NCBI GenBank assembly: GCA_964344895.1
Contig: CAYFPB010000025.1
Coordinates: 1-14,192, forward strand
Origin: UBA6164 sp964344895
GTDB taxonomy: Bacteria; Patescibacteriota; Gracilibacteria; BD1-5; UBA6164
DNA: 14,192 nt
Direction: 5' to 3'
Numbering within the stretch: position 1 is the stretch's first letter; every line of letters starts with the position of its first letter. Positions 7,501-14,192 of this stretch are shown piece by piece. The notes beneath the pieces are model-generated. The model saw nothing but the letters and a program-made list of their open reading frames with translations. It had not been told where the DNA came from and made no database searches. The position numbers and the translations under genes are program-made.

Positions 7501-8356
7501 AATTACTTAAATCCTTCATTTTTTCAGGTAATACATCATAACACTTCATAGCTAAACTACTATCTATATATCCAGCATCCATATACTTTTTTAAATCACT
7601 TTCTTTAATTCATTCACTTTCTCAATCTAATCAAATAAGTTTTATCAATCTTTTATCACTACATTGATTAACTATTACTTTTTTCATCTCTTCTATTCAA
7701 TAATCAAAGATTTCCCTAGTAATTAATCATCTATCTAGAAATAACTCTAAATCTTCATACTTAAAACTTCATCAATCTATTAATACTTCTATTCATTTTT
7801 TGGTTTCAGGATCATTAAATTTTAATGATACAAATTTATTTAATATATCAGCATAAAATATAATATCTAACCATGCTTGGTAGTATTCAGGAGAATTAAT
7901 ATCTATAGGTCATATTTCTTTATTTCATTCAAGTCTATACATATTAAATAATCAATTTTCTTTTCTTTCAGTATATCATGCTAATTCAAAAGCTTTACCA
8001 TTTTCTACAAATGGTCTTTCTTTTATATTAGGGATAGTAAAGATTATTTCTCAATTTTGATTTACAAAATAGTTTACATTTCATGTTCTTAAAGATTTTA
8101 AAGAAAATACTCCTTCCTTAATATGCTTAATTTCTATTTTTCATTTAGCATATTTTTCTATATTTTCTTTTAAAGTAACTTCAGTTACTAATCTGTAAAC
8201 TTCTTGTTCTTGGTTCTCTATAGATTTAGATAAGTCTATTTTAAGTTTATCTAAATCAGGAAGAGTTCTTTGTTTCATCTCTTCAACTATAGGAATTGGT
8301 TCATGTTGTTTTTCTAGATCATAACTTGTATGATTCATTTCCATATTATTATCCAT
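7499..8356 (-). CDS. Hypothetical protein, 285 aa
   Basis: No family recognised. It starts MDNNMEMNHTSYDLEKQHEP at ATG 8356-8354. Residues 1-70 are charged and probably disordered or helical; about 73-150 look beta-rich with short Gly turns (VFSLKSLRTGNVNYFVNQNG, later FNMYRLEGNKEIGPIDIN); the rest is helical and acidic, with DGGSFKYEDLELFLDRGLI and LIGLDGESEGIKESDLKKYM. There is no signal peptide or membrane helix. Every TGA gives a Gly at a turn-like position, supporting a real gene. It follows the lipase gene by 17 bp on the same strand and is probably co-transcribed with it, so it may be an accessory, chaperone or immunity partner, though nothing in the sequence decides this. It ends in the terminator shared with pheA. 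Confidence 0.8.
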
Positions 8357-8373
8357 TTTAATTTTTTATTATT

Positions 8374-9732
8374 TTACATAAAATTGTTTTCTGTTTTTTC
8401 TTTTTTTATTTCTTTCTTATATTTTCTTCTCAATTCATCACTATTTTCATCTAACTTATCTACATAGTCTATTATATCCTTCATACTATGACTAGCTAAA
8501 TCTTTTAGTATAATTTCTGATTCTCATATATCTTCTCAATGATCTGCTATAGGACTTATCCATTTTCATCCTTTTACATTCACTATTTTTTCTGCTACTT
8601 GTTTACTATCTCTATTATACACAAAATCCTTTAATTTTGCAACTTTAGACATATCAGCCTCATCTACTTCCATATTTTTTACTCATGGAGAATTAAAGGT
8701 ATATGTCTCTTCTACTTGGTCTGCATACATTGCTGTTGCTACTTGTGATAAAGCTCAACCTAGTGAGTGTCAAGTTATACTAAACTTTTCTCATGGTTTT
8801 ATTGTTCTTTCTACAAATCTTATTAAATCCTTAACTTGTCTATCAGGTATTGAGTTTACTAGCATCTTTCAATCTTCTAATAAGTCTCTCCAATCACTTA
8901 GTCATTCTGTTCATCTGATTGCTAATATTTTCTTTCAATCTTTTTCAAGTAACATTGCTCATAGTCAGGATTCTTTTTTTCATTCTCATAAGTCTTCTTT
9001 TCTAGGAAAGTAATCTACTATCTCATAATCTTGTTTTAAGGCTTCAAATTTCTTTTCTAGTTTTTGTTGTTCTAGTTTAACTAATATATCTAATCATCTC
9101 ATTAACAAATCCCTTTTTCTTGTAAGTGATATTGTTGGGCTTGCATCTATTAATGTCTGTCTAAACTCTGGTGCTAATTCTGCTACTTGTAAGTGTTCTT
9201 GTCATAGTCAGGCTTGTTTTAGTACCCTTTCTATTTGTTCTGTGGCTTGAATTGTTCAGTTATTATTACTGTTTATATTTTCTTGTACATAGTTATACAG
9301 AAATTCTTCTTGAGGACTTAGATTTGGTGGCTTATCTTCTCAGAATATTTTATCTATATTTGCTAGTAAGACTGGATCTATATCTACTCTTGTAATATTT
9401 AATTCTTCTTTTTTATCTGGTCATAGATGTATGTATGATAATTCTGATAGTTTTCAATAGTTTAATATTTTTTCTTTTTCTGTAAGCTGAGTTTCTGTAT
9501 CTGTACTTTTCTCAGGTGAGTCTGTCTTTCAATTGAAGTAATCTTCCATTTGCCTTAGGTCTACTTGGTCTTCTTGTTGTGATTTGTTTTCTTGCATAGA
9601 AATATAACTACAAGTTTCCTCATAGTTATTTTGTTGTTCCTGAAATGTTTCTTCTTGCTTTTGTTTTTCTTCTTCTGTTAGTTTTTTTATTTCACTGCTT
9701 TCTGAAGAACAAGATTCTTTAAATCACTCCAC
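8374..9732 (-). CDS. Lipase, class 3-like alpha/beta hydrolase
   Basis: A 452-aa protein with a C-terminal alpha/beta hydrolase. The nucleophile elbow is FSITGHSLGGALSQVA, with Ser323; two of the four glycines of this stretch are TGA. Upstream, LAIRGTEGLSDWRDLL resembles the RGT...DW oxyanion region of class 3 (triacylglycerol) lipases. Asp375 in VYNRDSKQ and His415 in LASHSMKDI are candidates for the rest of the triad. Residues 1-140 are Glu/Gln-rich and probably disordered. I chose the GTG start at 9732-9730 because the frame closes just upstream and TATAAT-like sequence precedes it; ATG codons further in (for example at 9598) are possible. There is no signal peptide, so a secreted role would need another export route. 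It heads a pair with the 285-aa gene. Substrate unknown. Confidence 0.87.
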
Positions 9733-9760
9733 TTTTAATATTATATTTTATATAATATTT

Positions 9761-9789
9761 ATTTTATCATATATGTTTTTTATTTACAA
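9761..9789 (-). promoter_or_regulatory. Candidate promoter of the lipase operon
   Basis: Read leftward: TTGTAA (9789-9784), a 17-nt spacer and TAAAAT (9766-9761), about 28 nt upstream of the GTG start. The region is so AT-rich that other -10 matches exist, including TATAAT nearer the gene. Confidence 0.35.
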
Positions 9790-9797
9790 ATATTAAA

Positions 9798-9825
9798 AAA
9801 AAAGACTTTTTAAAAAGTCTTTTTT
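9798..9825 (-). terminator. Terminator of the pseudouridine synthase gene
   Basis: AAAAAAGACTTTTT (9798-9811) and AAAAAGTCTTTTTT (9812-9825) form a 14-bp inverted repeat directly after the leftward stop at 9828, with a T-run on the leftward transcript. It closely resembles the hairpin at 7469-7500. Confidence 0.65.
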
Positions 9826-9827
9826 AT

Positions 9828-10841
9828 CTACTCTGAAATTTTATCCACAAAGTTACTTAAATCTTTTTTTATTCTAGCTGTTAATTCAACTGTTTTTTTC
9901 CTTGAATAATGATAAAATTCTATTTTCCAAGCATGAAGAGCTTGTCTACCAAGTCCAAAGTTTCTTTCTATAAAACTATTTAATTTTTTATCTCAATAAG
10001 TATTATCTCAAATAATTGGATTTCATAAACTAGAAAGATGTACTCTTATCTGGTGCATTCTTCATGTTTCTATTTCTACTTCTACTTCTGTTATAACCTG
10101 TACTCTATCTTTAAGCCTTAAAATATGTTCTTTAATAGTCCTATAATGAGTAATTGCAGTTTTTCATTTATCAGAGATCTCTACTTTATTTCTATCTTTA
10201 GCATCCTCTATTCTTAAAAGTTTGTCTTTTATAGTTCATTTTCTTTTTGGAAGCTTACCAAAAACTATAGCATAATAAGTCTTTTTTACCTTTTTGTGTT
10301 CTTTGAAATCTTTAACTAGCTTTGTTAATATATCTTTTTTCTTTGCTACTAAAAGTATTCCTGAAGTATTTCTATCTATCCTATGAACTAAGCTAGGCTT
10401 AAAAGTAAGGCTATTTAACTTATCTCACAAATAATCCTGAACTTGAGCTATCAAATTTGATTCCTTTGTTTTATGATCTCAAGGGTGTACATTTATACCT
10501 GGATTTTTATTTACTACTAATAAATCTCCATCCTCAAAAACTATATCTTTTTTGTTAAATCATTTATTTTCCCCCTCTCCTCTCAAAGGAGAGGGTTGGG
10601 GTGAGGTTAGCTCATCAAAATCTTTATCACTTAAAAATATCTTTATCTCATCTGCTACTTGCAATTTATACTCATTATCTCTTTTTTTATACTTCCCCTC
10701 ACTTCACTCAAATTTTATCTTTATTTTATCTTTTCTATTGAATTTATATATTAAGCTTCTTGTAGCCCTTGGAAATAGCTTTTTCAAAAATTTATCCAAT
10801 CTTTGATTAGCATCATTTTCTTCTATTTTGAATAGTTTCAT
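9828..10841 (-). CDS. RluA-family rRNA pseudouridine synthase with S4 domain
   Basis: Isomerises specific uridines of ribosomal RNA to pseudouridine. The protein has 337 aa. An N-terminal S4 RNA-binding domain (about 13-70) starts NDANQRLDKFLKKLFPRA. The catalytic domain has DLLVVNKNPGINVHP, LVHRIDRNTSGILLVAKK with the catalytic Asp156, and GRMHQIRVHLSSLGNPIIGD; these are textbook RluA/RluC/RluD motifs. Residues about 78-91 (ELTSPQPSPLRGEGEN) come from a GC-rich palindromic repeat inserted in frame in the linker between the two domains, so the repeat is tolerated as peptide. The start is ATG 10841-10839. Upstream is a 168-bp inverted-repeat leader with an arm ending 6 nt before the ATG. The target uridine (RluC- or RluD-type) cannot be told. 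Confidence 0.95.
10571..10609. repeat. GC-rich palindromic repeat inserted in frame in the pseudouridine synthase
   Basis: CCCTCTCCT (10573-10581) and AGGAGAGGG (10587-10595) form a 9-bp stem, followed by TTGGGGTGAGG. The same kind of sequence occurs as a dispersed repeat in many unrelated bacteria, and its translations (SPLKGEGWGEV-like on one strand, SPQPSPLRGEGE on the other) are familiar. Here it is 39 bp, a multiple of three, and keeps the host frame open. Its base composition differs sharply from the flanks. Confidence 0.8.
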
Positions 10842-10847
10842 AATTTT

Positions 10848-11015
10848 TTAAGGAAAGTCTGAATATCTATATAATTCAGACAAAATAAATTATTTTTTAG
10901 GAAAGTTTTTTGAAAAATTTTTTACTTATGCTTTTGTATAGGAAAAAAATTTTGAGAAAAAGTTAACAAAAAAGAATTATTTTTCTTTTATATTAGATAT
11001 TCAGACTTTCCTTAA
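10848..11015 (-). promoter_or_regulatory. Long inverted-repeat leader (or MITE / structured RNA) upstream of the pseudouridine synthase
   Basis: Positions 10848-10869 are the exact reverse complement of 10994-11015 (outermost bases TTAAGGAAAG...CTTTCCTTAA), a 22-bp stem enclosing 124 very AT-rich bases. The proximal arm can also pair locally: GTCTGAAT (10857-10864) with ATTCAGAC (10874-10881), an 8-bp stem with a 9-nt loop, so long-range and local folds are alternatives. On the leftward transcript the last arm ends 6 nt before the ATG of the pseudouridine synthase, and a promoter lies just outside at 11033-11060. It could be a regulatory 5' leader, a separate small RNA with paired ends, or a miniature transposable element whose TTAA ends mark the insertion site. 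No protein frame is evident inside. I see no other copy in the window. Confidence 0.5.
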
Positions 11016-11032
11016 TTTTAATTGACAAAGAT

Positions 11033-11060
11033 ATTATATTATTTTTTCTTAAAAAAGCAA
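11033..11060 (-). promoter_or_regulatory. Promoter of the pseudouridine synthase leader
   Basis: Read leftward: TTGCTT (11060-11055), a 16-nt spacer and a perfect TATAAT (11038-11033). Transcription would start near 11026, just before the outer arm of the inverted repeat. Confidence 0.5.
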
Positions 11061-11069
11061 ATAAAAAAC

Positions 11070-11097
11070 TTTCCCCTTGCTTATAAACAAGGGGAAA
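11070..11097 (-). terminator. Terminator of the minor-pilin operon
   Basis: TTTCCCCTTG (11070-11079) pairs with CAAGGGGAAA (11088-11097), a 10-bp stem with an 8-nt loop, 4 nt past the stop of the PilX-like gene. The leftward transcript then has an AGTTTTTTAT run. It shares the CCCCTT/AAGGGG core of the other GC-rich repeats, so it may have been recruited from that family. Confidence 0.65.
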
Positions 11098-11101
11098 ATA
11101 G

Positions 11102-11974
11102 CTATTGAAATACTGTAAAATCAAATGCCTCTATCAATGTTTCTCTTGGAACTAACACATCTAAATCTCTCCTATATCAATAAGATTTACCTTTCGAATA
11201 GAGTTTTGTATAATAATATGGTATATTATCAGTTGATGTAATTTTCCACTCAAGATAAGGGATTATTTTTCAATAACTAGTTTTTAGCTCATTAACAACA
11301 GACAATTTTAAACTACATTCACTTCAACTAGAACAATTATTAGAATAAAAGCTTGAAAAAGATGTTTGAGTGCTTGTATTTGTTAAAGTTAATCAATTCC
11401 TGTTATTCATTAATATTTCTTCTCAATTTATTTCTAATGCTTTAAAAAGAGTATTATCAGAATTTAATGTATTTTGGGTACCAGATAACTGCCAATTAAT
11501 TATTGGTTTAGAGAAGTCTGATGTATCAAATATTTCATTTGAACCATCTCTATTTAGATCTGGTACTCTAAAAAAAATCTTAAAATCTCACATCCTTGTT
11601 ATATAGCCATTTCCTATAGGAATTTGAACTGGATTTCATCCAGATATTCTATTCCAATTTTTATCAAATTCACTATTTCATTCTCAAGACTTTGGGATAA
11701 TATTTCATGCTGATTTTGTTTTTAGTTCAAAAGTTAAATCTCAATCATAATTTATAATTTCTTCTTCCTTAGGATCTGTTCTGTTTTTCAAAAAATAAAG
11801 TCACTCCTCTACTCAACTTTCGGCTTGATAATAAGCTCTAGTTGAGTTTTCTACACCTTTAATATCTTTTGAAAAAGGTACAATATACTCTAAAATTGAC
11901 TGTGCTAATAATCATAGAACAATCAAAAGTCACATAACAAGAGGAAGACTCATTGCTTTTTTATTTTTTTTCAT
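11102..11974 (-). CDS. PilX-like minor pilin (type IV pilus assembly)
   Basis: A 290-aa protein with one N-terminal membrane helix (about 8-33, MSLPLVMGLLIVLGLLAQSI) followed by STRAYYQAESGVEEGLYFLK, the run typical of PilX/PilX-like proteins. It lacks a classic (G/A)FTLIE prepilin site, as many PilX-type proteins do. The body is a beta-rich extracellular domain with Cys pair NNCSSGSECS. Residues 139-150 (DLNRDGSNEIFD) match an EF-hand/dockerin calcium loop, with Asp139, Asn141, Asp143, Ser145, Glu147 and Asp150 at loop positions 1, 3, 5, 7, 9 and 12. The start is ATG 11974-11972. It lies 68 bp after the PilW-like gene, across a palindromic repeat, and ends in a terminator. Minor pilins of this kind prime pilus assembly and often carry an adhesin. 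Confidence 0.82.
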
Positions 11975-12002
11975 ACAATTTTGTTTTAAATAACAAACTT
12001 TT

Positions 12003-12040
12003 CTCCCCTGACAAGGGGAGGTGCCTGAAAGGCGGAGGGG
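12003..12040. repeat. GC-rich palindromic repeat between the two pilin genes
   Basis: CTCCCCT (12003-12009) and AGGGGAG (12014-12020) form a hairpin, followed by the smaller GCC/GGC hairpin (12023-12033) and GGAGGGG. Such CCCCTGACAAGGGGAGGTGCC-type units recur in many bacterial genomes. It fills most of the 68-bp gap and contains one of the very few CpG dinucleotides of the window, which marks it as foreign to local composition. Confidence 0.75.
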
Positions 12041-12042
12041 TT

Positions 12043-13203
12043 TTATTGACTATACAATTCTGTTAAATTAACTGTCATACTTAAATCAATTTCTTTTATA
12101 TTATCTGGATCAACATTTAATTTTTTTATAGATAACCAACTAGGTTTTATTTTTATTTTTAAAATAACATAAGGAGAAATATTTATTTTATCATCTGTTT
12201 CCTTCCATGCATAATCAATATCTTTATTAGGATAAGCATATACCTGAAAATCAGCTACATTTATACTTTCTGGAAACATTTCTACAAAATAAATACTTAT
12301 ATCTTCAGTTCAAGCTACAATATCGTCAGTTTTATCATGAAAATCTCTATTAATAATCCAAGTATCAATAACTCAATCTCACTCTGTATTATCATTAGTG
12401 CTTTCTTCATGATCAAGTCACCAGTCTTTTCAATCTAGTTTTAAATATTCTATTGTTCAAATACATCAATTTTGTCAATCTGGAATATTTTCTCAAGTAG
12501 TTAAGGTGCAAGTTTCTCATGATCTAGCATTTGAGTCAGTTTTAATGTTCCATCTAATAATAGTTCTTTGTTTTCAATTTGCACTTATTAAATAAAGTTC
12601 TTTTAAGTCAGATCAATCAGTAAAAACATCTGGCCCTTTTCCTAAGTATTCATCATCATCATCTCAAATTATTTTTGTATCATTATCTTCATCTCATAAA
12701 TCAGCATCAAAATTTGAATTATAATCTATAAATTGAAAACTATATTGTCAATATCTTTGTTGATCTCAAGAATAATCAATACTTCAAGAATTAAAGCGAC
12801 CATCATTAAAACATCAATTTCATTGCATTTTAACACCATTTCAACTCCTACAATAATAAAATCACTCTCAATAATCAGTATCATTTATAATTCAATCTTT
12901 TCAAAAATTTCAATATCAAGAAACAGTACTATAATGTCAATTAGAAAAGCTATTATTTCATATAACCTTTCTATTAAAATACTCTTCATAATCTATAGTC
13001 CCCCCTCTTTTTATCATCTGAGTCATTTTTTCAAGAAAATAAAAGCTCTCTTTTCTGATTTCTGTTTCTTGTATAAGCTTAGTCTTTCAAATAGTAAGAC
13101 TAGATAAAGACTGAAAAGCTCAAATTAAAACTATAGAAACAATAAGAATTCATAGCATTATTTCTATCAAGGTAAAAGCATATTTTATTTTATGTATTTT
13201 CAT
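12043..13203 (-). CDS. Type IV prepilin-like protein (PilW/minor pilin type)
   Basis: A 386-aa prepilin. The N-terminus MKIHKIKYA^FTLIEIMLGIL shows the prepilin peptidase site: short basic leader, cleavage after Ala9, Phe10 to be N-methylated and Glu at mature position 5. The hydrophobic helix runs to about residue 33. The long extracellular part is rich in Gly (nearly all TGA), Asn and Asp. Residues 99-110 (NFGKDGIINDTD) and 272-280 (NTEGDGVID) look like degenerate EF-hand/dockerin loops, and 160-198 is a dense Asp cluster (DADLGDEDND, DDDDE), all suggesting calcium binding. Several Cys may form disulfides. The start is ATG 13203-13201, 4 nt after the stop of the small upstream gene. Partner of the downstream PilX-like protein; likely role in pilus-tip assembly or adhesion. 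Confidence 0.9.
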
Positions 13204-13207
13204 AAAT

Positions 13208-13459
13208 CTATTTATTTTTAAAAATATATTTTAAAGTATCTGAAAAAAAAGAAGTTATTTTAAAAACACTTGGCCTTTTCCAAAAATATTTTGACCAATC
13301 TCTAAAAATAAAGTCTAAAAAATCAAAAAATATATTATTTTTAGATTTACTATTAGATATAAAAAATAATTTTATACTTCTAAAAAAACTAAAAATAAAA
13401 CTAATCAAAAAGGCTATCAAATCAAAAAAACTATTCTTTATAACTACTTTTTCTTTCAT
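13208..13459 (-). CDS. Small hydrophobic/basic protein at the head of the pilin operon
   Basis: An 83-aa frame from ATG 13459-13457 to TAG 13210-13208, ending 4 nt before the PilW-like start. It begins MKEKVVIKNSFFDLIAFLIS; the hydrophobic run up to about residue 35 could be a membrane helix, and the rest is Phe/Lys-rich. It has no glycine, therefore no TGA codon, so the recoding does not help to prove it. Support comes from its tight spacing to the pilin gene, the ATG start and a TATAAT about 36 nt upstream. No family recognised. It could be a pilus-assembly accessory protein or a chance frame in AT-rich DNA. Confidence 0.5.
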   Translation of the reverse strand: MKEKVVIKNSFFDLIAFLISFIFSFFRSIKLFFISNSKSKNNIFFDFLDFIFRDWSKYFWKRPSVFKITSFFSDTLKYIFKNK

Positions 13460-13494
13460 AATTTTTGTAAAATTATTCTAAAATATTACTATTT

Positions 13495-13500
13495 ATTATA
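13495..13500 (-). promoter_or_regulatory. Candidate -10 box of the pilin operon
   Basis: A perfect TATAAT read leftward. The nearest -35-like hexamer, TTGATA, is only 15 nt upstream, so the assignment is tentative. The rest of the divergent gap 13460-13570 is plain AT-rich sequence in which I see nothing further. Confidence 0.35.
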
Positions 13501-13570
13501 AAGCATTTGCAAAAATATCAAATATAATTAATATTTTAATAATAACTATTAATTTATAACATAAAATTAA

Positions 13571-14137
13571 ATGAGAAAAACAGGCAAAAACAATTCCTTA
13601 AAAAATATTGCAAATAACCTAATTTTTAAAGGCTATAATCTTAGTTTTACTAACCAATTTATATTAATATGAGTAATCCTTTGATACTTTAGCCTATTTC
13701 TTCCCTGGGTTATAGATAGTGAATCAAGTTTAACATGGAATTCTTTTAGTTCTCTAAGCTGAAATGTTTGATTTTTATTAATTGTTGTACTATTTTTACC
13801 AATCTTTACAATTTTTTCAAGTAACTACAAAGAAAAATTAAAATTGTACTCAAATATTTCAATTAAAAACCACTTTTTAATAATAACAAGCTGACTTGTT
13901 ACCCTTAGTTTTTGATTCATTAGTATTAACTTTATAAACTGATTACAAACACTATCAAAAAATCTAGAATTTTGAAACTGAATTGTATTAAGCTTGACTT
14001 CATGAATTATTATTTTAATATGATGAATAGCAATTAGAAAAAGCTATTATAAAAAATCTTCAGAGATAATTCTTAATAATGTTGACAATATAGAGGATAC
14101 TAAATATAAAAAAAATAACATGAAATTACCCTTTTAA
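13571..14137 (+). CDS. Four-helix integral membrane protein of unknown function
   Basis: A 188-aa membrane protein, MRKTGKNNSLKNIANNLIFK onwards, with four predicted helices at about 29-48 (ILIGVILGYFSLFLPWVI), 66-85 (VGFLLIVVLFLPIFTIF), 102-122 and 138-157 (GIVLSLTSGIIILIGGIAI). The basic N-terminus and the lysine-rich C-terminal tail are probably cytoplasmic. The first helix ending in FLPWV resembles many small uncharacterised membrane proteins. All its TGA codons fall inside or next to helices as Gly. The start is ATG 13571; no Shine-Dalgarno. It is divergent from the pilin operon, which does not by itself link it to pili. Function unknown. Confidence 0.82.
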
Positions 14138-14145
14138 AAAAAAGT

Positions 14146-14173
14146 TTGACTTTTATTGCAAAGTAATTATATT
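14146..14173 (+). promoter_or_regulatory. Possible promoter for a gene beyond the right edge
   Basis: TTGACT (14146-14151), a 16-nt spacer and TATATT (14168-14173), the same spacing as the aro promoter. A weak AAAAGT-TTG-ACTTTT hairpin overlaps the -35 box and may instead be the terminator of the membrane-protein gene. Confidence 0.3.
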
Positions 14174-14192
14174 TACATTAAAATATATTGTC

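Noticed and set aside
9171..9395. Rightward 74-aa Leu/Val-rich frame resembling a membrane protein
   Set aside because: Antisense of the Glu/Gln-rich head of the lipase gene; the hydrophobicity follows from complementary codons.
10552..10806. Rightward frame containing SPSPLKGEGWGEV
   Set aside because: This peptide is the other-strand translation of the palindromic repeat inside the pseudouridine synthase; the frame is antisense to that gene.
10848..11015. RNase P RNA or 6S RNA, because of GGAAAGUC at one end and its complement at the other
   Set aside because: It is only 168 nt and I see none of the conserved RNase P core motifs; 6S RNA lacks a sequence signature that I could confirm here. 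Kept only as a structured leader or MITE.
11022..11040. Rightward promoter starting with TTGACA at 11022
   Set aside because: No suitable -10 at normal spacing and no rightward gene downstream.
11370..11606. Rightward 78-aa frame
   Set aside because: Antisense to the PilX-like gene, which has a coherent pilin architecture.
12733..13107. Rightward 124-aa Ile/Ser-rich frame
   Set aside because: Antisense shadow of the PilW-like gene; its composition follows from the recoded Gly, Asn and Asp codons opposite.
185..14137. Widespread pseudogenes with internal TGA stops
   Set aside because: TGA falls on conserved glycines in every recognised family and reading frames are otherwise intact, so the code differs and the genes are not broken.
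1..14192. CRISPR array, tRNA or rRNA genes
   Set aside because: I found no regularly spaced direct repeats, no tRNA-like GTTCRANNC arm with a matching acceptor, and no rRNA sequence.

Overview
The window is AT-rich DNA (roughly three quarters A+T by eye) that only makes sense if UGA is read as glycine (translation table 25). Under the ordinary bacterial code almost every gene is cut into short fragments. With UGA = Gly long frames appear, and the UGA codons fall on invariant glycines: GPCSIHD of DAHP synthase, HPMFG of prephenate dehydrogenase, GHSLGG of a lipase, GxGxxG of a kinase fold and the glycines of a glycosyltransferase 4. TAA and TAG are the only stops. This points to the candidate phyla radiation, Gracilibacteria (BD1-5) or Absconditabacteria (SR1). 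CpG is almost absent (about ten in 14.2 kb) and I found no CGA or CGG codon in any gene. Shine-Dalgarno sequences are mostly absent.

Layout. 1-200: possible end of a rightward gene, a perfect 50-nt palindrome and a terminator. 185-2219: two divergent surface-polysaccharide glycosyltransferases (GT4 left, WecG/TagA/CpsF right) around a palindromic, operator-like site. 2216-4066: leftward pair with a kinase-like protein and an unknown 178-aa protein. 4143-7470: rightward aromatic amino acid operon, aroF-tyrA-pheA (DAHP synthase, prephenate dehydrogenase, prephenate dehydratase). 7499-9732: leftward pair with a class 3-type lipase and an unknown 285-aa protein. 9828-10841: leftward RluA-type pseudouridine synthase, preceded by a 168-bp inverted-repeat leader. 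11102-13459: leftward minor-pilin operon (small hydrophobic protein, PilW-like and PilX-like prepilins). 13571-14137: rightward four-helix membrane protein. A possible promoter lies at the right edge.

The most interesting element is the aroF leader (4143-4340). A promoter is followed by a short reading frame with eight consecutive aromatic codons (Phe-Phe-Tyr-Phe-Tyr-Phe-Phe-Phe), then two mutually exclusive hairpins, the second a terminator, and then the operon committing carbon to Phe and Tyr. This has every part of a classical ribosome-mediated transcription attenuator, in a lineage that mostly lacks amino acid biosynthesis.

A second theme is palindromic repeats. GC-rich elements (CCCCT/AGGGG type) sit between tyrA and pheA and between the two pilin genes, and one lies inside the pseudouridine synthase frame, where it is translated as an extra peptide between the S4 and catalytic domains. 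Glycosyltransferases, pilins with EF-hand/dockerin-like loops, a lipase and a kinase-like protein would suit a host-attached lifestyle, but that is inference.
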